Shown piece after piece: positions 35,165 through 47,900 of a stretch of 64,000 bases of DNA. Below the pieces are notes generated by a model. The model ran no database searches. It had not been told where the DNA came from and saw only the letters and a list, made by a program, of their open reading frames with translations. Source of the DNA: Tridacna crocea (taxonomy: Eukaryota; Mollusca; Bivalvia; Cardiida; Cardiidae). A program made the translations under genes and the position numbers. The DNA lies in NCBI GenBank assembly GCA_943736015.1, contig OX031072.1, forward strand, positions 17,883,501 to 17,947,500, given 5' to 3'. The first letter of the stretch is position 1. The number at the start of each line of letters is the position of its first letter.

Positions 35165-35235
35165 AATTAGAAAACAATACAATACAGTACAATACTTTAT
35201 TTAATACTAAGGCCATCAGCCCATTGTAGAATAAT
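35165..35235 (-). mobile_element. LINE 3' tail with ATTGT repeats
   Basis: On the - strand it reads GGGCTGATGGCCTTAGTATT then AAATAAAGTATTGT and repeated ATTGT units, a CR1/L2-like LINE terminus. No coding part. Confidence 0.5.
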
Positions 35236-35268
35236 ATGAAATATACATACAGAGAGTGACAAATACAA

Positions 35269-35497
35269 TTGACCCATTACCACCAAATCCCTAATTTTGA
35301 CGCCCCTGAGAAAGAGGTCTTTAGAAAACATTGTGGGAAAAGGAGAAAATGCTGGTAACCAGCATTTTCTCCTTTTCCCACAATGTTTTCGACCCTTCAC
35401 AAAACAAAATTAAAATTTTCAGTCACTTTCATTTTGTCGTCTGCAAATGCTTTCAATTTGGACCAGTCTCAAATATTGTCGTTTGGTAATGGGTTAA
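35269..35497 (+). mobile_element. hairpin MITE, family A, whole
   Basis: Left TTGA (mutated TTAA) at 35269, TTAA at 35494, full palindrome. It lies against the LINE tail. Confidence 0.85.
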
Positions 35498-35714
35498 AAC
35501 TTTAAGAAGATTGATATCACTAAATTACGGGGCTAGAAGATAGTGTAAGATACGTGGGTAGTAGATAGTGTAAGGTTGGATCTATATATGACAAACATTT
35601 AGATGATTGTAATTACAGAATTACAAGGCTAGCAGATAGTGTTGCCAGGGATCGAAATATGAAATCAACAAACAAGTTATGCGCAATTTTCTTGCAGAAC
35701 ATAACATCTGTTGT

Positions 35715-35939
35715 TTAACCCTTTACTCCATAGATACTCAATTCTATGCATTGCTCGTAGGAGCCTTTGGAAAACATTGTGGCAAAAGGTGAAATTGCTC
35801 GTGACGAGCAATTTCACCTTTTGCCACAATGTTTTCTATGCTATCAAAAGGTGTCATATACACATAATAATTTCATCCTTGCTTTAACTCAGGGTCAATT
35901 AGAGATACAATAGAAATGCCTTGTGGGGTAAAAGGTTAA
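35715..35939 (+). mobile_element. TTAA-type hairpin MITE, family B, whole
   Basis: TTAA at 35715 and 35936, perfect central palindrome around GCTCGTGACGAGC. It lies 34 bp beyond the CDA stop codon, inside or just past the CDA 3' UTR. Confidence 0.9.
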
Positions 35940-35971
35940 AAACACAGAAAACGGCACTAGTCAACTTTGAT

Positions 35972-35977
35972 TTTATT
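35972..35977 (-). terminator. polyadenylation signal overlapping the CDA stop codon
   Basis: On the - strand AAAATAAAATC contains AATAAA that includes the TAA stop. If used, the 3' UTR would be only about 20-30 bases and would end before the family B MITE. Confidence 0.35.
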
Positions 35978-38900
35978 TTGATATCCTTTCCTCCTCTAGG
36001 GAAGCTGGTGTAAATGCCATTGGTAGTAAATCCTTGAGACACACCTTTTTATAAGTCATGTCCGGCTTAGTGAGGTACAAGTCAATATCTGCGCCAAACT
36101 GGGAAAGAAAAAAAGATATAAACATTTGGCCAGTGCTCAGTGAAAGGGGTTTAAATTCGTCTGAAAAAGTATTGACTACGGTCAGCCTGGATAGTCTTCG
36201 AAGGCTTACTTGGGTCGAAAATTCTGCGTTTGCTCAATCTTCTTCATGTCAAAGGACCATTCCCCCTCATGATTCCATCAGACTAGATGGATTTTATAAC
36301 TCCATGGTTATTTTATGACTTACATGTAATATTGAAGCTGAAAAAAAAAAAAATCACATCAGATCAGATCAGGGCTCATTTTCATATGAATGTACACTAA
36401 CTACTAAGTACGTTCAAAACTATGCTTGGATCATAATAATACAACAAGAGGGCCGTGATGGCCCTGTATCACTCCACTGGCTTTTTAACCCTTTACCGCC
36501 CACCCGGGTGGGTCAGTGGTGGGTGTGTCAGACTCATGACCTGGTGGTTGTGAGTTTGATACCCAGTTGAGGTGAATTTTCTTTCCGGCACATTTCACCT
36601 CTCAACTCTGCTGAAGCATGTGAGAAAAGTAGTCGGTGGCTTTGGAAAGAAAGTTATGTTAGTACTGGTATAAGAAAGCCAGGAAACACATGTGCATCAC
36701 CAACCGACATGATATGACCTTAGCTGTTAAAGTGGCGTTAAACCTCAATACAACCAATCAGTTTAATCCTTTACCCCACAAATTGAAATGTTCATGACCC
36801 TGAAAAGGAAGGGGTTTGAAAACAATGAACACTGCCAGGAAATACAAGCAGGTTCCAATTCATTGGCAAAAGTGGTAAAGTTCTTGGAGAAAAAAAATGA
36901 TAGAAACCATACTCTGAATTCATTATTCAACTCATGTGAGCATAACTATTAGCATCAAAATGAATCACTTTCCCTAAATACAGAATATTTTCTAACAAAA
37001 AAACTTGGCACCAATCATGTATCAATGAAGTTTTGATAATCAAGGGAGGTAAATAGTAATAAACTTTATCCTTTATGAAAAAGAGTTATTTCCCTTGATT
37101 AATGTTTAGATTGAAGTGACCTATTTTGAACCCCATGTTTAACTTGTGATCCCTGAACTCGAGCCAATTTTGACCCCAGGCTTATAATATGAAGAAACTT
37201 GTTAAAGGTCCATCAGATAAAACTACATGACGAATTCACTAGCCCTAGGCCATGTGGTTTCAGAGAAAAAGATTTTTAAAATTTTTATTTTTTTTAGTTT
37301 TTGATGGAATCGGATTCTTTCCAGAAATTCTAAAGAGGACCATGGCAGGATCATTTCTGTGAAGTTTCATTAAATTTGGATGGTTAGTTTCAAAGAAGAA
37401 GATGCTTGAAATAAAAGTTAACAAAATCACGGACGGACGCACGACGGACACCGGGCCATGACACAAGCCCACTGCCCCTCGTCCAGTGGAGCTAGAAATA
37501 GAGAATAGTAACAAAACTTACTTCTATCAGTACTTGACGACATACCCCACATGGCCCTTTGAAGCTGCCTTTGATATCGCTGCAAAAAGAAAGAAATGAA
37601 ATATGTTGTGTATAACTTTGGGCAAATATTTAAGTAGTTGTACAAAGAAGTTCAGTTTCTGGAGGTCAAAAACCATATGGTTTAGCCAATCAGACGTTGC
37701 GTTTCTTTCAAATTTAGTAAATTATGGAGACCGAGACCAAGAACGTTCTTAAGGCCCTGGTTTCCACAGCAACAGAACTCTGCAAATCGAGATAATTAAC
37801 CATTTAGTGGCCTTCTTTGAGATTTTATTGTGGAACATGCAACATGATTTGCTTTATTTCTTTTCAAGTTTTCTGGATCTTGATTTTCTGTCCAGGTTTA
37901 AATCGTGATCATTTATCATAATGTACTTACGGTTATCATGCATGATGTGTTTTTAGTCACCATAACAACGGTGATTTTGTATCATTCTGTATGAGGTAAG
38001 CTCTAGCAAAAATGGGGTTAACGGTGGCTATTTAGGTGTATTACATCACACCAAATTAGAAAATATATATATCACTAAAATTTATATGAAAAAACAATAC
38101 AAATCATCACCAGTTAAGAATAGAATAAAATTAAGAAAAATAATTTAATGGTATTCCCTTAAAAGGGTACGTAGCTTCTTATGCTAATTTTAGATTTCCC
38201 ACCAAAAATAAGAAAAACATTGTGGGAATCGTATGTGGCTGGCACGTGACTAATGACGCTTAAATTCCATAACATAACAAACATGTATTATTTTCCATAA
38301 TGTCTCCTTCGGACGCTTAGTTTGAAGCTTCGTCTGTATATTTCCGGTATGTAAATGATTGAGTTGCTCATATAAAAATAGACCGTGTTTCCCGACGGAA
38401 AACGAAGAATTGAATTTCACCCATAACTCTGGTTGCCATGGCAACAAAAAGGAAAAGAAAAATACAAAATCTTTAAAAATCTTCTTCTCTAAAAAAAAAA
38501 AAAACAAGAAGGCGTAGAACTTTGATATTTGGTATGTGGCATCTCCTAAGGGACCTCTATCAAGTTTGTTCAAATGATGTCCCTGGGGTCAAAACTGGCC
38601 TTACTACGTGAGTCACAAGTTTGAGCATAGGAACAAAGAAGGAAAACTTTAAAAATCTTCTCCTCTGACAATAAAAAGCGTAGATCTTTGATATTTGGCA
38701 TGTAGCATCTTCTAGTGGACCTCTACTAAGTTTGTTTAAATTATGCCCTGGGGTCAAAACTGGTCCCACCCCGGGGGGTCACAAGTTTAAGCATAGGAAC
38801 AAAGAAGGAAAACTTTAAAAATCTTTTTCTCTGAAACTAGAAAGCGTTGAGCTTTGATATTTGGTCTGTGGCATTCTCCTAGTAGACCTCTACCTAGTTT

Positions 38901-41900
38901 GTTGAAATGATGCCGGGGATCAAAATTGGCCCCGCTCCGTGGGGGGGGGGGGTGTCACAAATTTGAGCATAGGAACAAAGAAGGAAAACTTTAAAAATCT
39001 TCTCCTCTGAAACTAGATGGTGTAGTGCTTTGATAATTGGTCTGTGGCAGCTCCTAGTAGACCTCTACCAAGTTTGTTCAAAGGATGCCCCTGGGGTCAA
39101 AACTGGCCCCACCCAGGGGGACACAAGTTTGAACATAGGAACAAAGAAGGAAAACTTTAAAAATCTTCTCCTCTGAAACTTGAGGGCGTAGAGCTTTGAT
39201 ATTCGGCATGTAGCATCTCCTAGTGGACCTCTACCAAGTGTCTTTTTTACATGATGCCCCGGGGTCAAAACTGGCCCCACCCCAGGGGTTACAAGTTCAA
39301 ACATAGGCAGAAAAAATGAAAACTTCAATATTCTTCTTCTCAAAAATTAAAAGGCAAAGAGCTTTGATATTTGGTATGTAATATCTCTTAGTGGACTTCT
39401 ACCAAGTTCATTCATATAATGCTCCGGGGGTCAAAACTGGTCCTGCCCCGGTGGCCACAAGTTCAAACATACATGTAGGAACAAAGGAAGAACATTTTAA
39501 CATTCTTATTCTCTTAAACTAGAAGCCATAGAGCTTTGACATTTGGCATGTAGCAATTGCTTGTGAACCTCTACCAAGTTTGCTCATATTATGCCCTTGG
39601 GGTCAAAACTGGCCCTGCCCAGGGGGTCACAGGTGTTCGAACATACATGTAGCAACAAAGAAGGAAAATTTTAAAAATCTTCTTTTCTGAAACTTGATGG
39701 TGCAGAGCTTTGATATTTGGTATAGAATCTTCTAGTGGACCTCTACCAAGTTTGGTCATATGATGTCCCTGGAGTCAAAACTGGCCATACCCCGGAGGTC
39801 ACAGGTTGGAACATAGGAACAAAAAAGGAAAACTTTAAATTGTTTTTTCTCTTAAACGGGAAGGTGTAGAGCTTTGATATTTGGTATGTAGCATCTTTGA
39901 GTGGACCTTTACCAAGTTTGTTCCAAGGATGCTGCTTTGGTCAAAATAGGTCAAAATGCTAAATGTGAATTATTGTGATCGCCCTATGTCCGGCATGTGT
40001 GGTCCAGCGTCCATTAACAATTTCTTTAAACATCTTCTTCTCCAAAGCCACTCTCCAATCTTGATGAAACTTGGCAGGGGTGTTCCTTTGGTGAAGCTCT
40101 TCCAAAGTTTTTAAAAGAATTGAATTTCAATCATAAGCTATAGTCTAAGGTGAGCGTTCCAGGCCAATGGCCCTCCTGTTCTCCTTTTGTCCTTTAAGGT
40201 GGCCCTTCAGATTTTGGGATGAAAATTTTACAAAATTACAAAAAAGAGGGCCATTGGCCCAGGAGCTCTCACCTTAGACTATAGCTTTCTATCAAGTTTC
40301 AGAGAAGATTTTTTTTTAAGTTTTCCTTCTTTGTTCCTGTGTTCGAACTTAGGACCCCCGGGGCTGGGCCAGGTTTTACCTCAAGGGCATCATATGAACA
40401 AACTTGGTAGAAGTCCACTAGAAGATGCTATATATACACAAAATATCAAAGCTCTTATGCATTTTAGTTTTTGAGACGAAGAATATTAAAGTTTTCATTC
40501 TTTGTTCCTATGTTGAAACTTGTAACCCCCGGGGCATAATGTGATCAAAATTGGTAGAGGTCCACTAGGAGATGCTACATACCAAATATCAAAGCTCTAC
40601 GCCTTCAAGTTTAAGAGGAGAAGATTTTTAAAGTTTTCCTTCTTTGTTTCTATGCTCAAACTTGTGCCCCCGGGGTAAGGCCAATTTTGACCCCAGGGGC
40701 ATTTCTTGAACAAACTTGGTGGAGGTCCACTAGCAGATGCCACATAAAAAATATCAAAGCTCCATGCCATCTAGTTTCAGAGGAGAAGATTTTAAAAGTT
40801 TTCCTTCTTTGTTTCCTATGCTCAAACTGGTGACCCTCGGGGCTTGGCCAGTTTTGACCCCAGGGGCATCACTTGAACAAACTAGGTAGAGGTCCACTAG
40901 GAAATGCCACAGACCAGGTATCGAAGCTCTACCCTTTCTTATTTCAGAGGAAAGTTTTAAAGTTTTCCTTCTTTGTTCCTATGCTCAAACTTGTGACCTT
41001 CGGGGTGAGGCCAGTTTTGACCCCAGGGGCATCATTTGAACAAACTTGGTAGAGGTCAACAAGGATATGCCACATACCAAATATCAAAGCTCTACGCCTT
41101 CAAATTTTAGAGGAGAAAGATTTTAAAGTTTTTCTTTTTTGTTCCTGTGCTCAAACTTGTGTTCCCCGGGCTGGGGCCAGTTTTGACCCCAGGGGCATTA
41201 TTTGAAAAAAACTTGGTAGAGGTCTACTAGGAGATGCCACATACCAGATATCAAAGCGCTCCGCCTTCTAGTTTCAGAGAAGATATTTAAAGATTTTTTT
41301 TTCATTTTTGTTGCCATAGCAACCAGAGTTACGGGTGGAATTCAATTCTTTGACCAATTTTGGTAGAGCTTCATGCAAGGAATATCCCTGCCGAGTTTTA
41401 TCTAGATTGGCCCAGTGGTTTAGGAGAAGATGTTTAAAGAAATTGTGGACGGACGCCGGTCATAGGGCGATCACAATAGCTTACCATTAGTGCTGTGTGC
41501 TAAGGTGAGCTAAAAAACCATCCATATACTGCCAAAGCCTTTTAATTTTCATTCCTAAAACCTCATTGGTCGAAAACCATCCGACAAAAAGAGAAATAAG
41601 AAATTTACGGCCAACGTCGACACCGACGGGAAATGCTGTCTATTTTTACATGAGCAACCCTTTCATTTATATCCTGGAAATTCACAGACGAAGCTTCAAA
41701 CATAGCATCCGAAAAAATCATTATTGAAAATAGTTACATGTTTGTTATGTTATGGAATTCAAGAAGTTTTATTTGTATAAACTTTTCCGTAGAAAAAATA
41801 AACCTGTGATCGCTAATTCCACTACCAAAGGTGTTTATGTTTCAATTACATTTAGGTCCGTGGAGCCGTTTCGTGTCATCGCAATCCACCTGTTACACCA

Positions 41901-44900
41901 ACACATCGCCAACAGTGGACATCAATCATTCTGTTTTCGTCATGCAACCGACCACTTTGAACACATTTTTTACTCACATAACTACATTACCTTCAAGGTA
42001 ATACAGCCCATATACAAGTTTTCTTATCTTACACACGTTACAGACAAGCAAATACGACGTATATGTTTAAAGCTCTGTTATATTCTGCAAGTTTCTGCGG
42101 AACTATTTTTCGTCCTACATGTACACACCTGTTAAAGAAGCGAATAGGCTTCACCCAAATTTCAGTAAACATCTGCATATAGCATATATTTAAGCAAAAT
42201 ATGAACTTAAGTTCTTCAGATAGACTTATTACATGGCGTTAGATTTCGAGATAAATTCGATTGTACTCGCGTTAAGCTAGACTTACATTTGCTGTCGACT
42301 CGTTTAACACTGAAAATTTGATCTCAAATGCCAACTCACGTCATGTTCCATATATACATTTACTTACTTACCTGACATTAACTTATAAATATAATCTGAA
42401 AACGAAAGAAAAATTGTCAAATGGTTCAAACGTTGTACCAAGAGACGGCGGCAGCTGTAAAGTTCCTGTAGCCCTGACCAACGGCGGCCATAACTGCATT
42501 TCTTTCTGCACAAACACACAGCCCATAGCTGGCATTCTCCACGTTGCACCCTGAAAAGATTTACAATTTACTGATCGTAACCAGCCCATGTCTCACTTAG
42601 GCAATGATCCAGTTTCCTTCATTGAATATTTTCAAAAACTGACACATGTTTAGAGACACAAACGAGAGTTTTATTAAACCATTGAATCAACCATAAAAAT
42701 GATATACAGAAAATTACGTAACCAATGTCAGTTATTACATCTGACTGTTCCTAAATGTGGTTTATCTCATGAATCATAAGTGGGATTTTTATAAATGTAT
42801 TTTTGTGTATATCATTAGATATCTCTAGTTTCTACAGTATTTTATTCATATCATCAGCCAAGTGATTTCATATCACTAGCCATATTATGGTGCTCTCGTA
42901 CGTCTGTCATTGCTTCAGACATGCCGATTTCCATCTTGAGAGCCACTTTTGTATTTAAAGCCGATTTCCACTGTCTTGAATAAAAGAAAAAGGTGAATTC
43001 AAGTATTGTTAAGGTGTAAGGCCAGTTTTCAATCACTTTTTCATGGTAAATTTGTTTCAAGGACTTTCAAGGCAGTCCTTCATTTAAAGTACTTTTCAAG
43101 CAGGCCTGCGCGAACCCCGAATTGTAAGTAAAAATATTTTAAAAAATATCCAGACAATTACCTGTAAATATGTTTCCATCGTGACATAGGATTGCAGCTC
43201 CTACCCGGAAGTTACTATAAGGACAATATGCATTCTGTTTAACATCCATTGCAGCTTGTATTAACTTCTGGTATATAGGATCTGTATCAACAACATCATA
43301 ACGAAAGATACAAGCTACTTTTAGATTTTTTGAGGTTTTTTTTAATTACACAAATGAAAAGAGCAGAGGCCATATCGGTTTTTAACCATGGAACGATGTT
43401 TGAAAGAGGAATACCTTTTTGTTTTAAGCAATACCTGTTCTTCTCCCGTTTTTTTATCTCACCTTGGCACAAAGTGCTCAAAGTGAACCTTTGCGATGAA
43501 TATTTAACTTGACCATATCTCATATGACTTTGAAAATGGGTCATGTCGGATCAAAAGATCAAAAACTAGGTTTCTATGTAAGTTCTCAGTAAAACCTTGT
43601 GTACGCGCTAGCGGCCACAATTCCTATCTAATACTCTCGAAAGTTGGTCTGAATGTTTGTCTTGACGATATCTTTTACATGTCTGAAAATGGGTCAAGTC
43701 TGGGTCACTAAGTCAAACCTAAAAAGAACCTTGTGTAAGGCTCTATAGGCCACATTTTTGGTCCCATACTCTAGAAAGTTTGCCAGAAAATTCGTCTGGA
43801 AGATATCTAAGACGAGTTCGAAAATGGGTCGTATCCAGTCAAAAACTAGGTCACTAGGTGAAGTCTTAGAAAATTGTGTGTTTGCTCTAGATGACAATTT
43901 TTTAGTCAAATACTCTTGAAAGGTTTTGAGAATATTTCGACTTCAAAATATCTTGGAAATGTTTGAAAACGGGTCATGTTGGATGGGAAAAAAAGTCATT
44001 AGGTCAAATCTCATTTAAACCTTGTCTACCATCTAGAGGCCACATTTACGGTTCAATACTCGTTTTACAGAGTGTTTGTTTCGTGTTAAACGAATTTGTA
44101 AATGGGTCAAGTCTGGTGAAAAACTTTATCACTGGGTCAAATCTTAGAAAACCTTGTAAACTCTACAGGCCACAATTTAGAATTGTTGCTCAAGAAACTT
44201 TGTCAAAATATGTGTCTTGAAGACATATTAAATGAGTCCAGAGAAAAACTCGTGTATAAGCTATAGGCCAAGTTCCCAGTCCAATAATTATGAAAGCTTG
44301 TTTGTCATAGCATCTTGAAAGATTAAAAGTGTTTTGTAAAGGCTGAGCTGAGTGACTTCGTGGTAATCATGACCCTCTTGTTTCCCAAAGCAGTCAACTT
44401 CGTCTTAGGTGCACACGTACACTATTGCAATAAAGAAATCAGAATATTGAAAGTAAACAGTTAATGGCAGATGTTAGATTTTGAAAATCAGAAATCGAAA
44501 CTAGATCAATTGACCATTCTCGATTACAGTTATTCGATAATCTCATAACCAGTTATTGGCCGAATTGTCAAACATTATTTCAGTCCCTGCACTGCAAAGA
44601 TCCTTGAGAAATGAAATCATTCAGTCACCGGTTATTATATTTATTTGACAGAAAATAATTGTCTTTTTAGCTCACCTGAGCACCAAGTGCGCACGGTGAG
44701 CTTTTGTGATCGCCCAATGTCCGTCGTCCGTCGTGCGTCGTCCACAATTTCTTTAAACATCTTCTACTCCCAAACCACAAGGCCAATCTTGATGAAATTT
44801 GGCAGGGATTTTCCTTGGATGAAGCTCTACCAAATTTGTACAAGAGATTGAATTCCAGCCATAACTCAGAAACTAGAAGGTGCAGAGCTTTGATATTTGG

Positions 44901-47900
44901 TATGTACCATCTCCTAAACCAAGATTGTTCATATGATGCCCCTGGGGTAAAACCTGGCCCCGCTCCGGGGGTCACAAGTTTGAAACATTGGAACAAAGAA
45001 GGAAAACTTTAAAAATCTTCTTCTCTGAAACTAGAAGGTGCAGAGCTTTGAAATTTAGTATGTAGCATCTCCTATTGGACCTCTACCAAAATTGTTCGTA
45101 TAATGCCCCTTGGGTCAAACTGGCCCCGCCCCGGGGGGGGGAGGGGTTTACAAGTTTGAAACATAGGAACAAAGAAGGAAAACTTTAAAAATCTTCTTCT
45201 CTGAAACTAGACGGTGCAGAGCTTTGACATTTGGAATGTACCATCTCCTAGTGAACCTCTTACCAAGTTTGTCTGTATTATACCCTTGGGGTCAAAACTG
45301 GCTCCGTTCCGAGGGTCACAAGTTTGAAACATAGGAACAAAGAAGGAAAACTTAAAAAATCTTCTTCTCTGAAACTAGACGGTGCAGAGCTTATATATAT
45401 GGTATGTAGTATCTCCTAGTGAACCTCTAACAAGATTTTTCATATGATGCCCCTTGGGTCAAAACTGGCCACACCCCGGGGGTCACAAGTTTGAAACACA
45501 GGAACAAAGAAGGAAAACTTTAAAAATCATTTTCTCTGAAAGTAGAAGGGGCAGGGCTTTGATATTTGGTATGTAGCATCTCCTTGTGAACCTCTACCAA
45601 GATTATTAGTATGATGCCCCTGGGCTCAAAACTGACCCAGTCCCGGGGGGTCACAAGTTTGAAACATACATGTAGGAACAAAGACAGAAAACTTTAAAAA
45701 TCTTCTTATCTGAAACTAGAAGGCGCAGAGCTTTGATATTTGGTATGTAGTATCTCCTAGTGGACCTCTACCAAGATTGTTCGTATGATGCTCTTGGGGT
45801 CAAAACTGGCCCTGCCCCGAAGGTCACAAGTTTGAAACAGGAACAAAGAAGGCAAATTTTAAAAATCTTCTTCTCTGAAACTAGATGGTGCAGAGCTTTG
45901 ATATTTGGTATGTAGCATCTCCTAGTGAACCTCTACCAAGTTTGTCTGTATGATGCCCTTTGGGTCAAAACTGGCCCCGCCCCGAGAGTCACAAGTTTGA
46001 AACATAGGAACAAAGAAGGAAAACTTTAAAAATCATCTTCTCTGAAACTAGAAGGAGCAGAGCTTTGATATTTGGTATGTAGTATCTCCTAGTGGTCCTC
46101 TACCAAGATTGTTCGTATGATGCCCTTGGGGTTAAAGCTTGTCTCGCCCCGGGGCGTCACATGTTTGAGACATAGGAACAAAGAAGGAAAACTTTAAAAA
46201 TCTTCTTCTCTGAAACTAGAAGGTGCAGAGCTTTGTCATGTGGTATGTAGTATCTCCTTGTGGACTTCTACTAGAATTGTTCATATGATGCCCCTAGGGT
46301 CAAACTGGCCCCGCCCCAGGGGTCACAAGTTTGAAACATAGGAACAAGGAAGGAAACCTTTAAAATTCGTCTTCTATGAAACTAGAAGGTGCAGAACTTT
46401 GATATTTATTATGTAGCATCTCTTAGTGAACCTCTACCAAGATTGTTCATATGATCCCCTGGGGTCAAAACTGGCACCGCCCCGGGGGTCACAAGTTTGA
46501 AATATAGGAACAAAGAAGGAAAACTTTAAAAGTCTTCTTCTCTGAAACTAGAAGGTGCAGAGCTTTGATATTTGGTATGTAGTATCTCCTAGTGGACTGC
46601 TACCAAGATTGTTCGTATGATGCCCCTGGGGTCAAAACTAGCCCTGCCCCGAAGGTCACAAGTTTGAAACAAAGGAACAAAGAAGGAAAACTTTAAAAAT
46701 CTTCTTCTCTGAAAGGGTTTTGATGTTTGGTATGTAGTATCTCCTTGTGGACCTCTACCAAGATTGTTCATATGATGCCCCATTGGGTCAAAACTGGCCC
46801 CGCCCCAGGGGGTCACAAATTTGAAACATAGGAACAAAGAAGGAAACCTTCAAAAATCATCTTAGCATCTCTTAGTGGACTTCTACCAAGATTGTTCATA
46901 TGATGCCCCTGGGGTCAAAACTGGCACCGCCCCGGGGGTCACAAGTTTGAAATATAGGAACAAAGAAGGAAAACTTTAAATATCTTCTTCTCTGGTACTA
47001 GAATGTGCAGAGCTTTGATATTTGGTATGTAGTATCTCCTAGTGGACCTCTACCAAGATTGTTCGTATGATGCCCCTGGAGTCAAAACTGGCCCTGCCCC
47101 GTAGGTCACAATTTTGAAACAAAGAAGGAAAACTTTAAAAATCTTCTTATCTGAAACTAGAAGGTGCAGGGTTTTGATGTTTGGTATGTAGTATCTCCTT
47201 GTGGACCTCTACCAAAATTGTTCATATGATGCCCCTTGGGTCAAAACTGGTCCCGCCCCAGGGGGTCACAAATTTGAAACATAGGAACAAAGAATGAAAA
47301 CTTTAAAAATCATCTTAGCATCTCTTAGTGGACCTCTATCAAGATTGTTCATATGATGCTCCTGGGGTCAAAACTGGCACCACCCCGGGGGTCGCCAGTT
47401 TGAAACATAGGAACAAAGAAGGAAAACTTTAAAAATCTTCTTCTCTGAAACTAGAAGATTCAGAGCTTTGATATTTGGTATGTAGTATCTCCTAGTGGAA
47501 AAAAATGACACCATTACTGATGTTGACTATGTCATGAAATGTTACGCCCACTCGTTCAAATTTCATGCATGTTCTTAAAACATCTGTGCCTTGTCAAAAA
47601 TAAAACAAGAGGGCCAAGATGGCCCTGGATCGCTCACCTGAATTTTTGAGATGACCATAGTCTATTTTTTTTTTTAGGTATTCAAACATTGGAACCAAAT
47701 TTATAATTTTGCCAAGCAATTTTCAAAAGGTCACCTGTAAAAATCATTTCGAAATCTGACCATCAGTTTCAAAAAGAAGAGTTTTTAAGAATTCTTCATT
47801 TCTGTATAAGAGCAGGTAGCCCCCATCCATGAGAGCCATGTTTCTTGATGGATCAAAATTTACAAACAAGTTTTGAAAAGGGTCACCCAAGGAACATCTC

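Larger units (their letters stand above)
38263..41759. repeat. 3.5 kb inverted-repeat block in CDA intron 3
   Basis: Outer inverted arms of about 145 bp: 38263-38405 begins AATTCCATAACATAACAAAC; 41615-41759 is its reverse complement with about 15-20% change. Inside lie about nine ~170 bp repeats in one orientation (38440-39960) and about six of the same unit in the other (40300-41290). The whole block could fold back on itself. Confidence 0.8.

Noticed and set aside
41752-42135. 127-codon open frame [16 protein letters not shown]...
   Set aside because: Starts in the inverted-repeat arm and crosses unrelated intron sequence; no motif or splice logic.
38250-47500. Open frames containing [20 protein letters not shown]-like repeats
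   Set aside because: They follow the ~168 bp non-coding array unit in CDA introns and are interrupted irregularly.
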